Of a stretch of DNA of 64,000 nt, positions 42,838-52,018 are shown piece by piece. The notes beneath the pieces are model-generated. The model was not told the DNA's origin. It saw nothing but the letters and a program-made list of their open reading frames with translations, and made no database searches. This stretch comes from Enterococcus mundtii (GTDB lineage: Bacteria > Bacillota > Bacilli > Lactobacillales > Enterococcaceae): the NCBI RefSeq assembly GCF_013394305.1, contig NZ_AP019810.1:1-64000 (forward strand), in the 5' to 3' direction. How positions within the stretch are numbered: the stretch's first letter is position 1; each line of letters begins with the position of its first letter. The translations under genes were made by a program, and so were the position numbers.

Positions 42838-44019
42838 TTGAGTCAGTTTATTGGAATAATAGGTTTACTTTTGATTTTTGGGTTGGCGGTTTTGATCAGT
42901 AGCGATCGAAAAGCCATCAAACGCAAACCATTGATCATCATGCTCGTTTTGCAATTTGCGTTTGGGTTTGTTTTACTGCGTACGACTTTTGGTACAGCGG
43001 TTGTTGCGATGCTAGCCAAGCTATTTGATCACTTATTGGCATTTGCCGGTGAAGGTGTCAATTTCGTCTTTGGGGGTGTAGCAAACGTTGGAAGTGCCCC
43101 ATTCTTCTTGAATGTGTTGATGCCAATCGTCTTTATTTCTGCAATTATTGGGATTTTGCGTTACATCAAGATTCTTCCTTTATTTATGAAAGCAGTCGGT
43201 TTAGGATTGAGTAAAATCAACGGAATGGGAAAATTAGAATCTTATAATGGTGTTGCTTCAGCGATTTTAGGTCAATCAGAAGTTTTTATCTCCATCAAAA
43301 AGGAACTGCCTTTCTTAACCGAAAAGCGTCTGTTCTCGATGAGTGTTTCCGCAATGTCCACGGTTTCGATGTCCATCGTTGGTTCCTATATGGCATTGAT
43401 TGATTCAAAATACGTGATCACTGCTTTAGTTTTGAATCTTTTTGGTGGATATATTCTTGCCTCGATCGTCAATCCTTATGAGTTAGACGAAAAAGAAGAT
43501 GAATTAGTGATTGAAGAAGACAAAGAACAAACATTTTTCCAAATGTTAGGCGAATATATTTTAGATGGTTTCCATGTCGCAATCACAGTGGCTGCAATGT
43601 TGATCGGTTTTGTTGCTTTGATTGCTATGATCAATGCCTTGTTCAGCGGGATTTTTGGGATTACATTCCAACAGATTTTAGGGTATATTTTTGCGCCATT
43701 TGCATTTATCAGTGGGATTCCTTGGAAAGAAGCGGTTGATGCCGGTAGTATCATGGCAACAAAACTTGTGACAAATGAGTTTGTAGCAATGACTGAATTA
43801 TCGACTGGGACTTTTGAATTTACAGAACGTACCACCGCTATCTTATCAGTCTTCTTAGTATCATTTGCGAACTTCTCTTCAATTGGGATCATTTCAGGGG
43901 CAATGAAAGGGTTGAATGAAGAAAAAGGTAATCTTGTAGCAAAACATGGATTGAAAATTTTGTTCACCGCTTCATTAGTCAGCTTTTTAAGCGCAATTGT
44001 TACCGGAATACTGGTGTAA
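42838..44019 (+). CDS. nupC: concentrative nucleoside transporter (NupC/CNT family)
   Basis: Membrane symporter of 393 residues that takes up nucleosides with a cation. The family motif GQSEVFISIKKELPFL and the C-terminal NEFVAMTELS are clear, and about ten hydrophobic segments are present, plus a charged loop near residues 215-235. The start is TTG at 42838, eight bases after AAGGAG; a GTG three codons earlier overlaps that ribosome site. It is a single gene with a terminator at 44053-44102. Pyrimidine versus purine specificity cannot be assigned. Confidence 0.92.
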   Translation: MSQFIGIIGLLLIFGLAVLISSDRKAIKRKPLIIMLVLQFAFGFVLLRTTFGTAVVAMLAKLFDHLLAFAGEGVNFVFGGVANVGSAPFFLNVLMPIVFISAIIGILRYIKILPLFMKAVGLGLSKINGMGKLESYNGVASAILGQSEVFISIKKELPFLTEKRLFSMSVSAMSTVSMSIVGSYMALIDSKYVITALVLNLFGGYILASIVNPYELDEKEDELVIEEDKEQTFFQMLGEYILDGFHVAITVAAMLIGFVALIAMINALFSGIFGITFQQILGYIFAPFAFISGIPWKEAVDAGSIMATKLVTNEFVAMTELSTGTFEFTERTTAILSVFLVSFANFSSIGIISGAMKGLNEEKGNLVAKHGLKILFTASLVSFLSAIVTGILV

Positions 44020-44052
44020 AGCTATCTTTTATCTAGCGTCTTAAGTATACTG

Positions 44053-44102
44053 AACTTGGCTGGTTTGAACAGATGACCTGTTTAAATTGGTTAGGTTTTT
44101 TT
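44053..44102 (+). terminator. terminator after nupC
   Basis: AACTTGGCTGGTTTGAACAG folds on CTGTTTAAATTGGTTAGGTT as a 20-base-pair stem that includes many G-U pairs; T7 follows. Confidence 0.72.
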
Positions 44103-44188
44103 ATTTTAAATGACAGATTTCCACTTTTCGGTATATATTAGTTATAAACATGTCTTTGATCATGTCACTATAGAAAGGAATATTACCT

Positions 44189-44748
44189 ATGAATAAATGT
44201 TATGTATTTATTGGGCCTTCTGGTTCCGGAAAGACGACACTAGCTCATGCAATTTTTTCTTCACAACAAAAGATCATTACGTATACGACCCGCCCCCACG
44301 AAAAAATGAAAAAAATCACCTTGATTACCATTTTGTTTCTCAAGAGACCTTTGAAGAAATGATCGTCCATCAGGAATTTGCCGAATGGGATCGGTACGCC
44401 GATCACTATTATGGCTCAAGTAAACAAGAGATCTCAACGAAGCTTGCACAGGGTGACTGCTTCACGGTCCTTACAGCCCCAGGTTTTTGGCACTTGTATG
44501 AACAATTTGGTCGTTGTATCGTCCCTGTCTTCATCATAGTAGCAAAAGAAAAGTTGTATGAACGATTTGTACTTCGCGGAGACTCACCAGATAAAATCAG
44601 GCAACGGCTCGCTCTCTTTGAAAAAGATCAAAAAGAACTTGAAAAATTAACACTTATTCCTACCTTGATCTCATTTGAAAATAATCAGACGTTAGAAATC
44701 GAAACAGAAAATTTAAAGCAAGCCATCCATGCAGCGGATCATCGCTGA
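44189..44748 (+). pseudogene. guanylate-kinase-like gene with a one-base frameshift
   Basis: Two overlapping reading frames make one P-loop kinase. The first (from ATG 44189, after GAAAGGA) gives MNKCYVFIGPSGSGKTTLA, ending at YTTRP. The second gives PRKNEKNHLDYHFVS and the rest of the family (about 186 residues in all, with EFAEWDRYADHYYGSS and a C-terminal LEKLT region). Together they would read TTRPPRKNEKN, the guanylate kinase consensus. The break lies in a run of five C at 44293-44297; a sixth C restores one frame. This could be a real mutation, slippage, or a base error. It is the only gene in its transcript. Confidence 0.82.
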
Positions 44749-44778
44749 ACAGTTGGCTTGCTTTTAGTTTTGAGCACT

Positions 44779-45285
44779 TCACAATAATTTTTGATAGGCT
44801 TTTCTTTCTCCGTGTGGGAATGGAAATTCAATCATGCCACAATAATGAAAACCTGCCGAGTATATCGTTTTTTCCATTGGGTGATTAGTGGGAAACGTAT
44901 CGATCCGAACGTCCTTGATTCCTTGACATGTGGCAACGGTCAATAAATGATCTAATAATTGTTTTCCAAGTCTTTTCCCTCTTACGTTTTGATCAAGAGC
45001 AACTCGATGGATGGAAAGATACGGCTCTCTCCCCTCCCAATTTCCGGCAATTGCTGTATAGACCGGATCAATGCCTGCAACAAGCGCCGCAGTGCCAACG
45101 ATGTCTTCTTCGTCAATCAAGACGAAGCTTTCCTGCCTTTCAATGTCTTCGATGAATCGTTCTTTTGATGGTTTTTGATCTCCTTGCCATTGAGGCAATC
45201 CTTGCTCAGCAAGGTATGCTGCAGCTTGATCAATGATTTGTAGCACTCTCGGCAAATCATCTAATGTAGTTTTTCTAAGGTACAT
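44779..45285 (-). CDS. GNAT family N-acetyltransferase
   Basis: Acetyl-CoA dependent acetyltransferase of 168 residues. The GNAT pyrophosphate loop is RVALDQNVRGKRLGKQLLDHL (about 92-112), and the last strands contain DVRIDTFPTNHPMEKTIYSAGF. It is third in a unit with sce7725-like and nuclease-fold genes; its start lies 13 bases after the sce7725 stop, with AAAGGAG eight bases before the ATG. The substrate could be an aminoglycoside, peptide or protein terminus; the operon context hints at a link with the two unknown genes. Confidence 0.88.
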   Translation of the reverse strand: MYLRKTTLDDLPRVLQIIDQAAAYLAEQGLPQWQGDQKPSKERFIEDIERQESFVLIDEEDIVGTAALVAGIDPVYTAIAGNWEGREPYLSIHRVALDQNVRGKRLGKQLLDHLLTVATCQGIKDVRIDTFPTNHPMEKTIYSAGFHYCGMIEFPFPHGERKAYQKLL

Positions 45286-45298
45286 ATCTCTGCTCCTT

Positions 45299-46261
45299 TT
45301 ATTGATCTGTGATCAATTTGTATAGCTTGTCTATTCTTGAACCACTGCGTAACCAGTCTGTCGGATGATCTAAGAGCTGACTAACTAATTCAAGATGATG
45401 TAACAATGTCCATTTCTTCAAAACTCCCAGACCAGGGAATTTTTGTTGGCGATACAAGCTGACAAGCTCAAGTAATCCTTCCGTGATATAAATTTGTTGA
45501 TGGTTCCTCATCAACCAACCATACATTTTATTGGCTGCTTCCATAAATTTCAATGCTTGATCTTTTGCGGAATCATTGGTATCTGAAACGAAGTGTTTGA
45601 TTCGCATATTCCCATAAGCATCGACGTATGTAATATGCAAGGCCAACGCTCGACTGGGAAATCCTTTATCGAAGTAACGACTGCCTTCGATCGTAAAATT
45701 GGAAAACCCATGATAGCCATCCATTTGAAAGAACAGATGATCATCGCTAAAAAAATCATCATTTTTTTCTGCATAATTTTCCACATGCCGTCTCGTTTGA
45801 AATTGATCACGGATAATGATTTTATTCTCAGGCAATTGCATGCGTAAGCGACTAGAATCAGGAATGAAAAATGTCGCATTAGTTTTGATCAAAGCTTGCC
45901 AAATCGCATTTTCTCTAGGTTGATGTTGTCCATCAAAAATAATGAATGGCGGGGGTGATTCAATCATTCTTTCATAATTGCTCGGCGTAATGATCTCTGC
46001 CTCTGCTAACGAGCTATCTTCACTGGTCACCCATGTGTGAATCGGTTGATCGAACAGTTTGAACTGACCCACTTGCGGATTCTTTATGATAATCAGCGGA
46101 TGATTCTTTTTTTGAAACAACTCGACAACATTTTTTAGCGTCGCCGAATCACGTACTGGCTCGATGATTGGCTGAATCTTAGTGGATAAAAGTCCACGAT
46201 TCAAACTTTCCTTTAATGCAAGTAGATCGAATTGTTTGCCACGTAAATAAGGATAATACAT
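45299..46261 (-). CDS. sce7725 family protein
   Basis: Uncharacterised family whose signature opening is YYPYLRGKQFDLLALKE; 320 residues. Further regions are KIQPIIEPVRDSATLKN, FIIFDGQHQPRENA, FQMDGYHGFSNFTIEGS and ADWLRSGSRIDKLY-like helices at the end. It is soluble, with no signal. sce7725 is often found beside a nuclease-fold gene (sce7726), and here an MmcB-like nuclease-fold gene ends seven bases before it. The family resembles the Beta-protein group (PF14350), an inference from the opening motif. The ribosome site is GGAG within the end of the upstream gene, 11 bases before ATG. Confidence 0.72.
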   Translation of the reverse strand: MYYPYLRGKQFDLLALKESLNRGLLSTKIQPIIEPVRDSATLKNVVELFQKKNHPLIIIKNPQVGQFKLFDQPIHTWVTSEDSSLAEAEIITPSNYERMIESPPPFIIFDGQHQPRENAIWQALIKTNATFFIPDSSRLRMQLPENKIIIRDQFQTRRHVENYAEKNDDFFSDDHLFFQMDGYHGFSNFTIEGSRYFDKGFPSRALALHITYVDAYGNMRIKHFVSDTNDSAKDQALKFMEAANKMYGWLMRNHQQIYITEGLLELVSLYRQQKFPGLGVLKKWTLLHHLELVSQLLDHPTDWLRSGSRIDKLYKLITDQ

Positions 46262-46268
46262 ATATTAT

Positions 46269-46958
46269 TCACTCCAATGGTTCAGTTGGCAGACGTCGAA
46301 TATGACGTTGCTGGCGCAACCAGTCCTGTTCTTGTCGCAAGGCACGATTTTCTTCTTGCAGATCATGGATTGCTTGACTTTCAATTTCATCAATAAACCT
46401 TTCATAGTAGCGTTCTTTTGAGAAGGGATCTTGTGTTTCTGAGCGTTTTTTTAATTCTTTGTACAGCTGATCTGAAGGGAAATATTTTACTCCCCGTTCC
46501 ATTTGTTTGGCCTTTCTGACTTCTCTAAACAATGAAGCCATAAAACGATTTGTCAATGCCTCTTCTGCTACACCTAACTCACGGCGCATTGCTTTTTTTG
46601 CAATAATAAAAGTTCCAGGAACAGTCATTTCCTCTTCTAGTGCATACGAACGATAGACTAATACACCAATCTCTGGTGGGATCTCACTTTTGACTTCTTC
46701 ATATAAATTTTTTGGTAAAACAAAATAATTATAGTGACCGACAAAGGACAATTTAGCAGTTGAGCGAAAATCAGCTTTTGTGACTTTCAATTCATAACAG
46801 CGCCATTCTCTTGTTCCGTCAAATTTCATCAGACAACTTAAAGTATCCACGATTCCATGATCTTCAGGCATTGTTACTTCCTCGACCACGATCCCTCCCT
46901 GTTCGATACAATAATGATACAACGATGATTCCAGCTCGATCGTTAAAGGAGTTTTCAT
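46269..46958 (-). CDS. MmcB-like PD-(D/E)XK nuclease-fold protein
   Basis: Soluble protein of 229 residues. The core (about 25-100) reads IVDTLSCLM, RCYELKVTKADFRS, GHYNYFVLP, EIGVLVYRS. Here Asp of IVD and the Glu-Lys of YELK match the PD-(D/E)XK catalytic triad, in the order seen in MmcB-type DNA repair proteins. A helical Glu/Arg-rich tail (about 170-229, ALRQEQDWLRQQ) may bind DNA or a partner. The start at 46958 has GGAGGTG six bases upstream; a GTG three codons earlier overlaps it. It heads the operon with sce7725 and GNAT. Nuclease activity is predicted, not shown. Confidence 0.72.
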   Translation of the reverse strand: MKTPLTIELESSLYHYCIEQGGIVVEEVTMPEDHGIVDTLSCLMKFDGTREWRCYELKVTKADFRSTAKLSFVGHYNYFVLPKNLYEEVKSEIPPEIGVLVYRSYALEEEMTVPGTFIIAKKAMRRELGVAEEALTNRFMASLFREVRKAKQMERGVKYFPSDQLYKELKKRSETQDPFSKERYYERFIDEIESQAIHDLQEENRALRQEQDWLRQQRHIRRLPTEPLE

Positions 46959-47073
46959 ACACTTCACCTCCGAACATACTTTCGCTTTTCATTCTACCTG
47001 AAAAGCCAAGATAATCCAACAACCATTTTATTTTTTTGTATGCTACTTGTCTAACAATAAAAAAAGCAACATA

Positions 47074-47119
47074 GAAAAGACGAAAAATGCAGCTCAAACA
47101 TCACATTTTTCGTCTTTTC
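47074..47119 (-). terminator. terminator after the amidase gene
   Basis: GAAAAGACGAAAAATG pairs perfectly with CATTTTTCGTCTTTTC around a 14-base loop. It sits about 100 bases after the amidase stop, between it and the nuclease-fold operon. Confidence 0.82.
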
Positions 47120-47223
47120 AATTGCACTCGTTTTTTATTGATCGATCGACTTAACGGTAAATTCTTCTACCTGTTTGCTATTCCGTATTAAAAATCGCAC
47201 GATTCATTTGTTCTGTTGATCTC

Positions 47224-48681
47224 TTACGCTTGCTCGATTCCTGGCGGAAGATAAAACAAACCATGTTTTTCAAATAATTCACCAATCTGAAAGAGTAAGT
47301 CTTCTCTTCCTCTGGCAGCCATAAACTGAATTCCTAGTGGCAATCCTTGTTCACTGACATGTGTAGGTAGACTTATTGCAGGTTGCCCAGTTAAGTTCGC
47401 TAGTTGTGTATAAGGAGTGATCGTCAAGCTCTCTTCAAACATCGCTGACACGACTGCCAACCCTTCATCTGCCGATAAATGAGAGACATCAGCCATCTGC
47501 TGACGGATCAAGTCACTTTGTAAGTCAGCTGTGATTTTAGGCGCAGTATCCGCAGTGGTTGGCGAAAGGAACAAATCAAAGGACTCAAATAAGCTTTCCA
47601 TCGTGACAGCTGCATGATCCCATACGTGCAAGGAATGCACATAGTCTGCTGCTGTAAGTTTTTTACCGTATTGCCATAATGTCCATGAGATTGGTTCTAG
47701 CTCGTTGCTTTCTATCCTCCGCTGCAACCCATTTTCGATCGACTCGATCATTGCTGCCGTTTCAGCACCATTCATTTGATAATACGAGTTGATCAATGTA
47801 CGTCCATCTAAAGGATAAGGAATCTCAACGGTTTCATGTCCTGATTGTTCTAGAAAATGCAGTGCTTTTTGAACAGCAATTTGAGCATCTACACTTACCT
47901 TCGACCCGATTGGTGAATCAACACAGACAGCGATTTTCAACCGTTCCTTCACTGGATGCTGTTGCCAAAAGGCTGGTGTCACTTGATAAGGTGCCCCACT
48001 ATTGATTCCTTGTAATGCTTGGAACAACGCTTTTGTATCTCTCATGGAAATCGTTAGTCCGAAATCAATTGCCGCTCCTTGCCAGCCTCGCCAAGCATTT
48101 GGACCAACAGGCATTGTTCCTCTTGATGGCTTCAAACCGATCAAGCCAGAAAATGAGGCTGGAATACGGATCGAACCACCCCCGTCACTGGCACCTGCCA
48201 TAGGAACGATCCCAGCCGCAACAGCCGCCGCAGCTCCGCCACTTGATCCTCCTGGAGAGTATGCCAAGTTCCATGGATTTCGTGCTGGGCCATATAATTG
48301 TGGATCGGTAATATTCTTAAAGCCAAACTCAGGTGCATTCGTTTGACCAAATGAAACTAGGCCAGCTTTTTCTACCGCCTGAACATAATTTGAATTTTTG
48401 GATGCTCGGTGTTCTTCGAAAATCCTTGAACCAGAAGTTGCCAACCAGCCTTTTTTTTCTTGTCCTAGCATTTTTAAAGGAAATGGTATTCCTGCTAGTA
48501 GCGAATCACTATCCAGTTGTGGTCGTTTTACATTTGATTGGAAATCAAGTGCTTCAAGTGTGACAAATGCGTTGATTTCTGGATTGAACTTTTCGATTTT
48601 CCGCTTTGTTTCTGTAAAAAGTTCTTCCAAGCTGAATTGCTTTGTTCTTAAACCATTCGCAAGATATGTTGCATCTTTCAT
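47224..48681 (-). CDS. amidase signature family hydrolase
   Basis: Cytoplasmic amidase of 485 residues. The Ser-Ser-Lys triad is visible: Lys in PFPLKMLGQ (about 70-78), cis-Ser and nucleophile within SPGGSSGG and GGSIRIPASF. It is longer than GatA's core alone and has no adjacent gatB or gatC, so it is a broad-specificity amidase rather than the tRNA amidotransferase. The C-terminal LPLGIQFMAARGREDLL is typical. GGAGG lies upstream of ATG at 48681. It is a single gene, with terminator at 47074-47119. The substrate is unknown. Confidence 0.92.
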   Translation of the reverse strand: MKDATYLANGLRTKQFSLEELFTETKRKIEKFNPEINAFVTLEALDFQSNVKRPQLDSDSLLAGIPFPLKMLGQEKKGWLATSGSRIFEEHRASKNSNYVQAVEKAGLVSFGQTNAPEFGFKNITDPQLYGPARNPWNLAYSPGGSSGGAAAAVAAGIVPMAGASDGGGSIRIPASFSGLIGLKPSRGTMPVGPNAWRGWQGAAIDFGLTISMRDTKALFQALQGINSGAPYQVTPAFWQQHPVKERLKIAVCVDSPIGSKVSVDAQIAVQKALHFLEQSGHETVEIPYPLDGRTLINSYYQMNGAETAAMIESIENGLQRRIESNELEPISWTLWQYGKKLTAADYVHSLHVWDHAAVTMESLFESFDLFLSPTTADTAPKITADLQSDLIRQQMADVSHLSADEGLAVVSAMFEESLTITPYTQLANLTGQPAISLPTHVSEQGLPLGIQFMAARGREDLLFQIGELFEKHGLFYLPPGIEQA

Positions 48682-48763
48682 GCTCTCCCTCCTCAGTTAC
48701 GGTTATTTTCTCATATGACAGAAAAAGCAACAATGTTTACGCTTAGTCTCTTATTCTAAATAG

Positions 48764-48801
48764 AAAAACACTTGAAGCAACTGAATGCTTCAAGTGTTTT
48801 T
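48764..48801 (-). terminator. terminator after pyrD
   Basis: AAACACTTGAAGCA pairs with TGCTTCAAGTGTTT around a six-base loop, with A/T runs on both sides. On the minus strand it follows the pyrD stop by about 30 bases. Confidence 0.85.
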
Positions 48802-48827
48802 CTCTAGTTATAAGAATGAAAGAGGTA

Positions 48828-49769
48828 TTACGACATCGAGCGTAATTTCCCTCTAAATTCGTCGATTGAATGGTAGCCTTTTTCCGCCATGATCGTCTCT
48901 AATTCTTTACTGATACGATCAAAAATAGCTACTCCCTCTTTGTGAAGTTCCGTACCGATCTGTAACATGCTTGCGCCGCATAATAAATGTTCAAAAGCAT
49001 CTTGTCCATTGCGGATACCGCCAGTACCGATGATTTTGATCTCTGGTTTCAAGCGGGTATAAAATGCCCGGACATTCGCTAACGCAGTAGGTTTGATATA
49101 TTCGCCTCCAAGTCCACCAAAACCATCTTTTGGTTTGATGACGACTGTTTCACTCTCAGTATCGATATAAAGGCCATTTCCCACACTGTTGATCGAGTTC
49201 ACATAGGCGATCGGGTACTGATTCAAGATTTCCGCCATTTGATCAAAGTGGGCGAAATCAAAATAAGGAGGAAGTTTGATTCCCAACGGTTTTGAGAACA
49301 CTTGAAAGACTTCTTTCAATAAAACTGCTGTTGCCTCGAAATCGTAAGCTAGCTGCGGTTTTCCTGGAACATTTGGGCATGAAAGATTCAGCTCAGTGAT
49401 CCCTTGGTAATCACTTTCTTCGATCAACTTCAACATTTCCAGATTTTCCTCTGCACTCATACCGGCAATCGAGAAAAACAATGGTTGTTCTTGTCCATGC
49501 TCTTTCTCGTAGGCCAATGCATAATCCAGATAATAGGAAAAACCTAAGTTTGGTAAGCCCATTGAATTGATACTCCCCAGTGGCACATCATAATAACGAG
49601 GTTCAGGGTTTCCTGCTCGCTCATTGATGGTACAGCTTTTTGTAATGAACGCCCCCGCATTCGAATGTGCAAGTTCATCTAATTCCGCTGTAGTCATGCA
49701 ATGGACACCAGAAGCGTTCATCAAGGGATTTTCAAAAGAATGATTTAAGAAAGTAGTCGTTAAGCTCAA
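48828..49769 (-). CDS. pyrD: dihydroorotate dehydrogenase, class 1A (fumarate-dependent)
   Basis: Cytosolic FMN enzyme of 313 residues that oxidises dihydroorotate to orotate in pyrimidine synthesis; class 1A uses fumarate as acceptor. The catalytic Cys131 lies in [14 protein letters not shown], the FMN loop [19 protein letters not shown] is at the C-terminus, and the N-terminal NASGVHC is typical of the single-subunit type. No pyrK partner and no other pyr genes are near, in keeping with class 1A. It is a single gene with AGGAGAG just upstream and a terminator after. Confidence 0.93.
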   Translation of the reverse strand: MSLTTTFLNHSFENPLMNASGVHCMTTAELDELAHSNAGAFITKSCTINERAGNPEPRYYDVPLGSINSMGLPNLGFSYYLDYALAYEKEHGQEQPLFFSIAGMSAEENLEMLKLIEESDYQGITELNLSCPNVPGKPQLAYDFEATAVLLKEVFQVFSKPLGIKLPPYFDFAHFDQMAEILNQYPIAYVNSINSVGNGLYIDTESETVVIKPKDGFGGLGGEYIKPTALANVRAFYTRLKPEIKIIGTGGIRNGQDAFEHLLCGASMLQIGTELHKEGVAIFDRISKELETIMAEKGYHSIDEFRGKLRSMS

Positions 49770-49852
49770 GTTATTCTCTCCTTTTAATAAAGCGTTTTTT
49801 CTAGTGTATCATTTAAGCGAACAAAATCAACAAAAATTTATCGAATGTTCGA

Positions 49853-50494
49853 TCAATCATCGATTTCTGAAGACAATACTTCTCCTGTTTGACTATTGAT
49901 TTTTACATTTGTTGTTTGGTTGCCATTTTTCACTTTGACATCCCAGTAAGTAGTTCCTAATTCTTTATCAAGGTCCCAATCTGTAGCAGTTCCAGCGCCA
50001 ACTTTTTCAACCGCGATTTTCCCAGCTTCTTCGATTGAGATCAGATTGCTGACATCTAAGCCGTCTTCTGATTTTTTCTTGCCGTTTTGTTCGTCACGAT
50101 CTAATTGCTCTGGATTCTCTGCCTCAAGTTTTTCGTCCATCGCATTGATTTTCACTGAATATTCGTTTTGATCATCGACACCTTCAATTTTGTAGAAGTA
50201 GCTTCCCCAATCACTATCGAGTTCTAAGCTAGTGATTGCTGCATCTGGGTATTTGTTTTGGAATAATTCAATCGCACGATCCGCAGAAACTTGAATATCA
50301 GGGTTTGCTGTTTGTGAAGAGGATGAATCAGTAGAACCAGCGGATGTGCTAGAGTCTTCTGACTTGTTCGTAGAGGTTACAGTTGTTTCTGACGACTGAT
50401 TGGTCGTACTTGATGGGGTAGTTGTTTGGTTTGGCTGGCACCCCGCCAAAAGTAGTAAAGAAAATAAGCCTGTAAAAATAACTTTTGATTTCAT
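49853..50494 (-). CDS. PepSY domain lipoprotein
   Basis: Predicted surface lipoprotein of 213 residues. The lipobox is LLLLAGC (Cys about 19). A Ser/Thr-rich linker (about 20-75) follows, then two PepSY-type domains (about 76-140 and 150-213) with DRAIELFQNKYPDAAI and EEAGKIAVEKVGAGTATDW starts. PepSY domains often inhibit or chaperone extracellular peptidases or bind heme. The start at 50494 follows AAAAGGAG. No peptidase gene is near. It is transcribed alone between the cfa terminator and pyrD. Confidence 0.9.
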   Translation of the reverse strand: MKSKVIFTGLFSLLLLAGCQPNQTTTPSSTTNQSSETTVTSTNKSEDSSTSAGSTDSSSSQTANPDIQVSADRAIELFQNKYPDAAITSLELDSDWGSYFYKIEGVDDQNEYSVKINAMDEKLEAENPEQLDRDEQNGKKKSEDGLDVSNLISIEEAGKIAVEKVGAGTATDWDLDKELGTTYWDVKVKNGNQTTNVKINSQTGEVLSSEIDD

Positions 50495-50600
50495 AACAAT
50501 TCTCCTTTTTATTAGGTATTTATTTTCAGTATAACGAAAAGAGTGAATACTGTCAGCCGATACCATGAAAAATCAGTCTATAGTCTGATTTTACAACTAA

Positions 50601-50645
50601 AAAAGAACCTGTTTTTACGTAAAAAAGTAAAAACAGGTTCTTTTC
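50601..50645 (-). terminator. terminator after cfa
   Basis: AAAAGAACCTGTTTTTAC pairs with GTAAAAACAGGTTCTTTT; six T follow on the minus strand, 30 bases after the synthase stop. Confidence 0.88.
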
Positions 50646-50674
50646 ATTTAAATAAAAAAACAAAACTCAATAAA

Positions 50675-51841
50675 TTATTTCCGATGCATTGGGATCGAAT
50701 TGTTCCCTGGATGGACTAACAAGTACTGGATCACATCGATATTGCTCGATTCAAAAGATGCGGCACAGGCTTGTAAATAAAGATCCCACATACGATAGAA
50801 CCGATCACCCATCTCCTGAGTCACCTGCTCTTGAACCGCATGGAAACGTTGCGTCCAATGTTGTAATGTCCATTGGTAATCACGACGTAAACTTTCTAAG
50901 TCGATCACTTGTAGATCGTTTTCCGTGATATCCTTAATCAGTTCCGTCACACCTGGTACATAACCGCCAGGGAAAATATATTTATTGATCCACGCATTCG
51001 TTGCACCACCTTGTTGTCGGCTGATTCCATGGATCAAAGCAGTTCCTTTAGGTTTCAACAAATCTTTGACTACTTTGAAATATTCAGGTAGATTTTCTGA
51101 CCCTACGTGTTCGAACATCCCCACACTGGTGATATGATCGAAAGTCTCCTCTTTCAACTCACGGTAATCCATTAGAAACACACGACATTGGTCTTCTAGA
51201 TGCTCTTCTTTGATTTTATTGGTGATGAAGTTGTATTGTTCTTCACTGAGAGTAATACCAGTCGCTTTGACATGATATTCTTTTGCAGCAGTAAATAGTA
51301 ACGTTCCCCAGCCACAACCAATATCCAAGAGGGATTCCCCTTCTTTGATAAATAGCTTATCTAAAATATGATGGACTTTATTGATCTGTGCTTGCTCCAG
51401 ACTATCTTCTGGAGTTTTGAAATAAGCACAAGAATACGTCAACGTTGAATCAAGCCATAAGCGATAAAAATCATTGCCTAAGTCATAATGAGCATGGATA
51501 TCCGCTTTATTTTGTTGCTTTGTGTGTTTCTCTTTTTTTGGTAACCACTTCAGATAATCTTTGCTACGCAAGAAACTATCGGTATGACTATAAGCATCGT
51601 TGATCAATGATTGGATATTCCCTTCGATTTCAATGCGATGATCCATATAAGCTTCCCCTAAAGAAAGAGAAGCATTTTTCGTCAACTCTTTGATTGGGAT
51701 CTCTTCATTGAGCGTGATTTTGATTTGTGGAGGGTTATCGGTATCCCCATACTGCTTCGTCGTTCCATCCCAATACGTGACTTCTACTGGAAGTGAAAAA
51801 GAGTGCGAAAATAGTTGATGATAAATTGTTTTTTCTAACAT
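50675..51841 (-). CDS. cfa: cyclopropane-fatty-acyl-phospholipid synthase
   Basis: Enzyme of 388 residues that adds a methylene group from S-adenosylmethionine to cis-unsaturated acyl chains of membrane phospholipids, protecting against acid and stress. The SAM loop [12 protein letters not shown] (about 173-184) is clear. [26 protein letters not shown] and [15 protein letters not shown]-like segments ([11 protein letters not shown] at about 328-338) carry the conserved acidic and aromatic residues. There is no membrane helix. The gene stands alone with AGGAGGATC before ATG at 51841. Growth-phase control is common for the family, but no site is seen here. Confidence 0.93.
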   Translation of the reverse strand: MLEKTIYHQLFSHSFSLPVEVTYWDGTTKQYGDTDNPPQIKITLNEEIPIKELTKNASLSLGEAYMDHRIEIEGNIQSLINDAYSHTDSFLRSKDYLKWLPKKEKHTKQQNKADIHAHYDLGNDFYRLWLDSTLTYSCAYFKTPEDSLEQAQINKVHHILDKLFIKEGESLLDIGCGWGTLLFTAAKEYHVKATGITLSEEQYNFITNKIKEEHLEDQCRVFLMDYRELKEETFDHITSVGMFEHVGSENLPEYFKVVKDLLKPKGTALIHGISRQQGGATNAWINKYIFPGGYVPGVTELIKDITENDLQVIDLESLRRDYQWTLQHWTQRFHAVQEQVTQEMGDRFYRMWDLYLQACAASFESSNIDVIQYLLVHPGNNSIPMHRK

Positions 51842-51954
51842 AATGATCCTCCTAAAACAAAAATTACACTATTACGTTATACCTATTTCGTCAAAGAATC
51901 AACAGATTACAGGCAATAAATAAAAGCTTTTTGAAAATTTCAGAAACACAAAAA

Positions 51955-52003
51955 TAAAGAGTGTAAGGAGGAAGACATTTCTGCTTTCCCTCTTACATTC
52001 TTC
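51955..52003 (-). terminator. terminator at the end of the maltodextrin operon
   Basis: GTAAG-GAGG-AA pairs with TT-CCCTC-TTAC, with a wobble and a ten-base loop; CTCTTTATTTTT follows on the minus strand. It is 15 bases after the DUF1189 stop. Confidence 0.72.
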
Positions 52004-52018
52004 ATTTTTTTGATTCGA

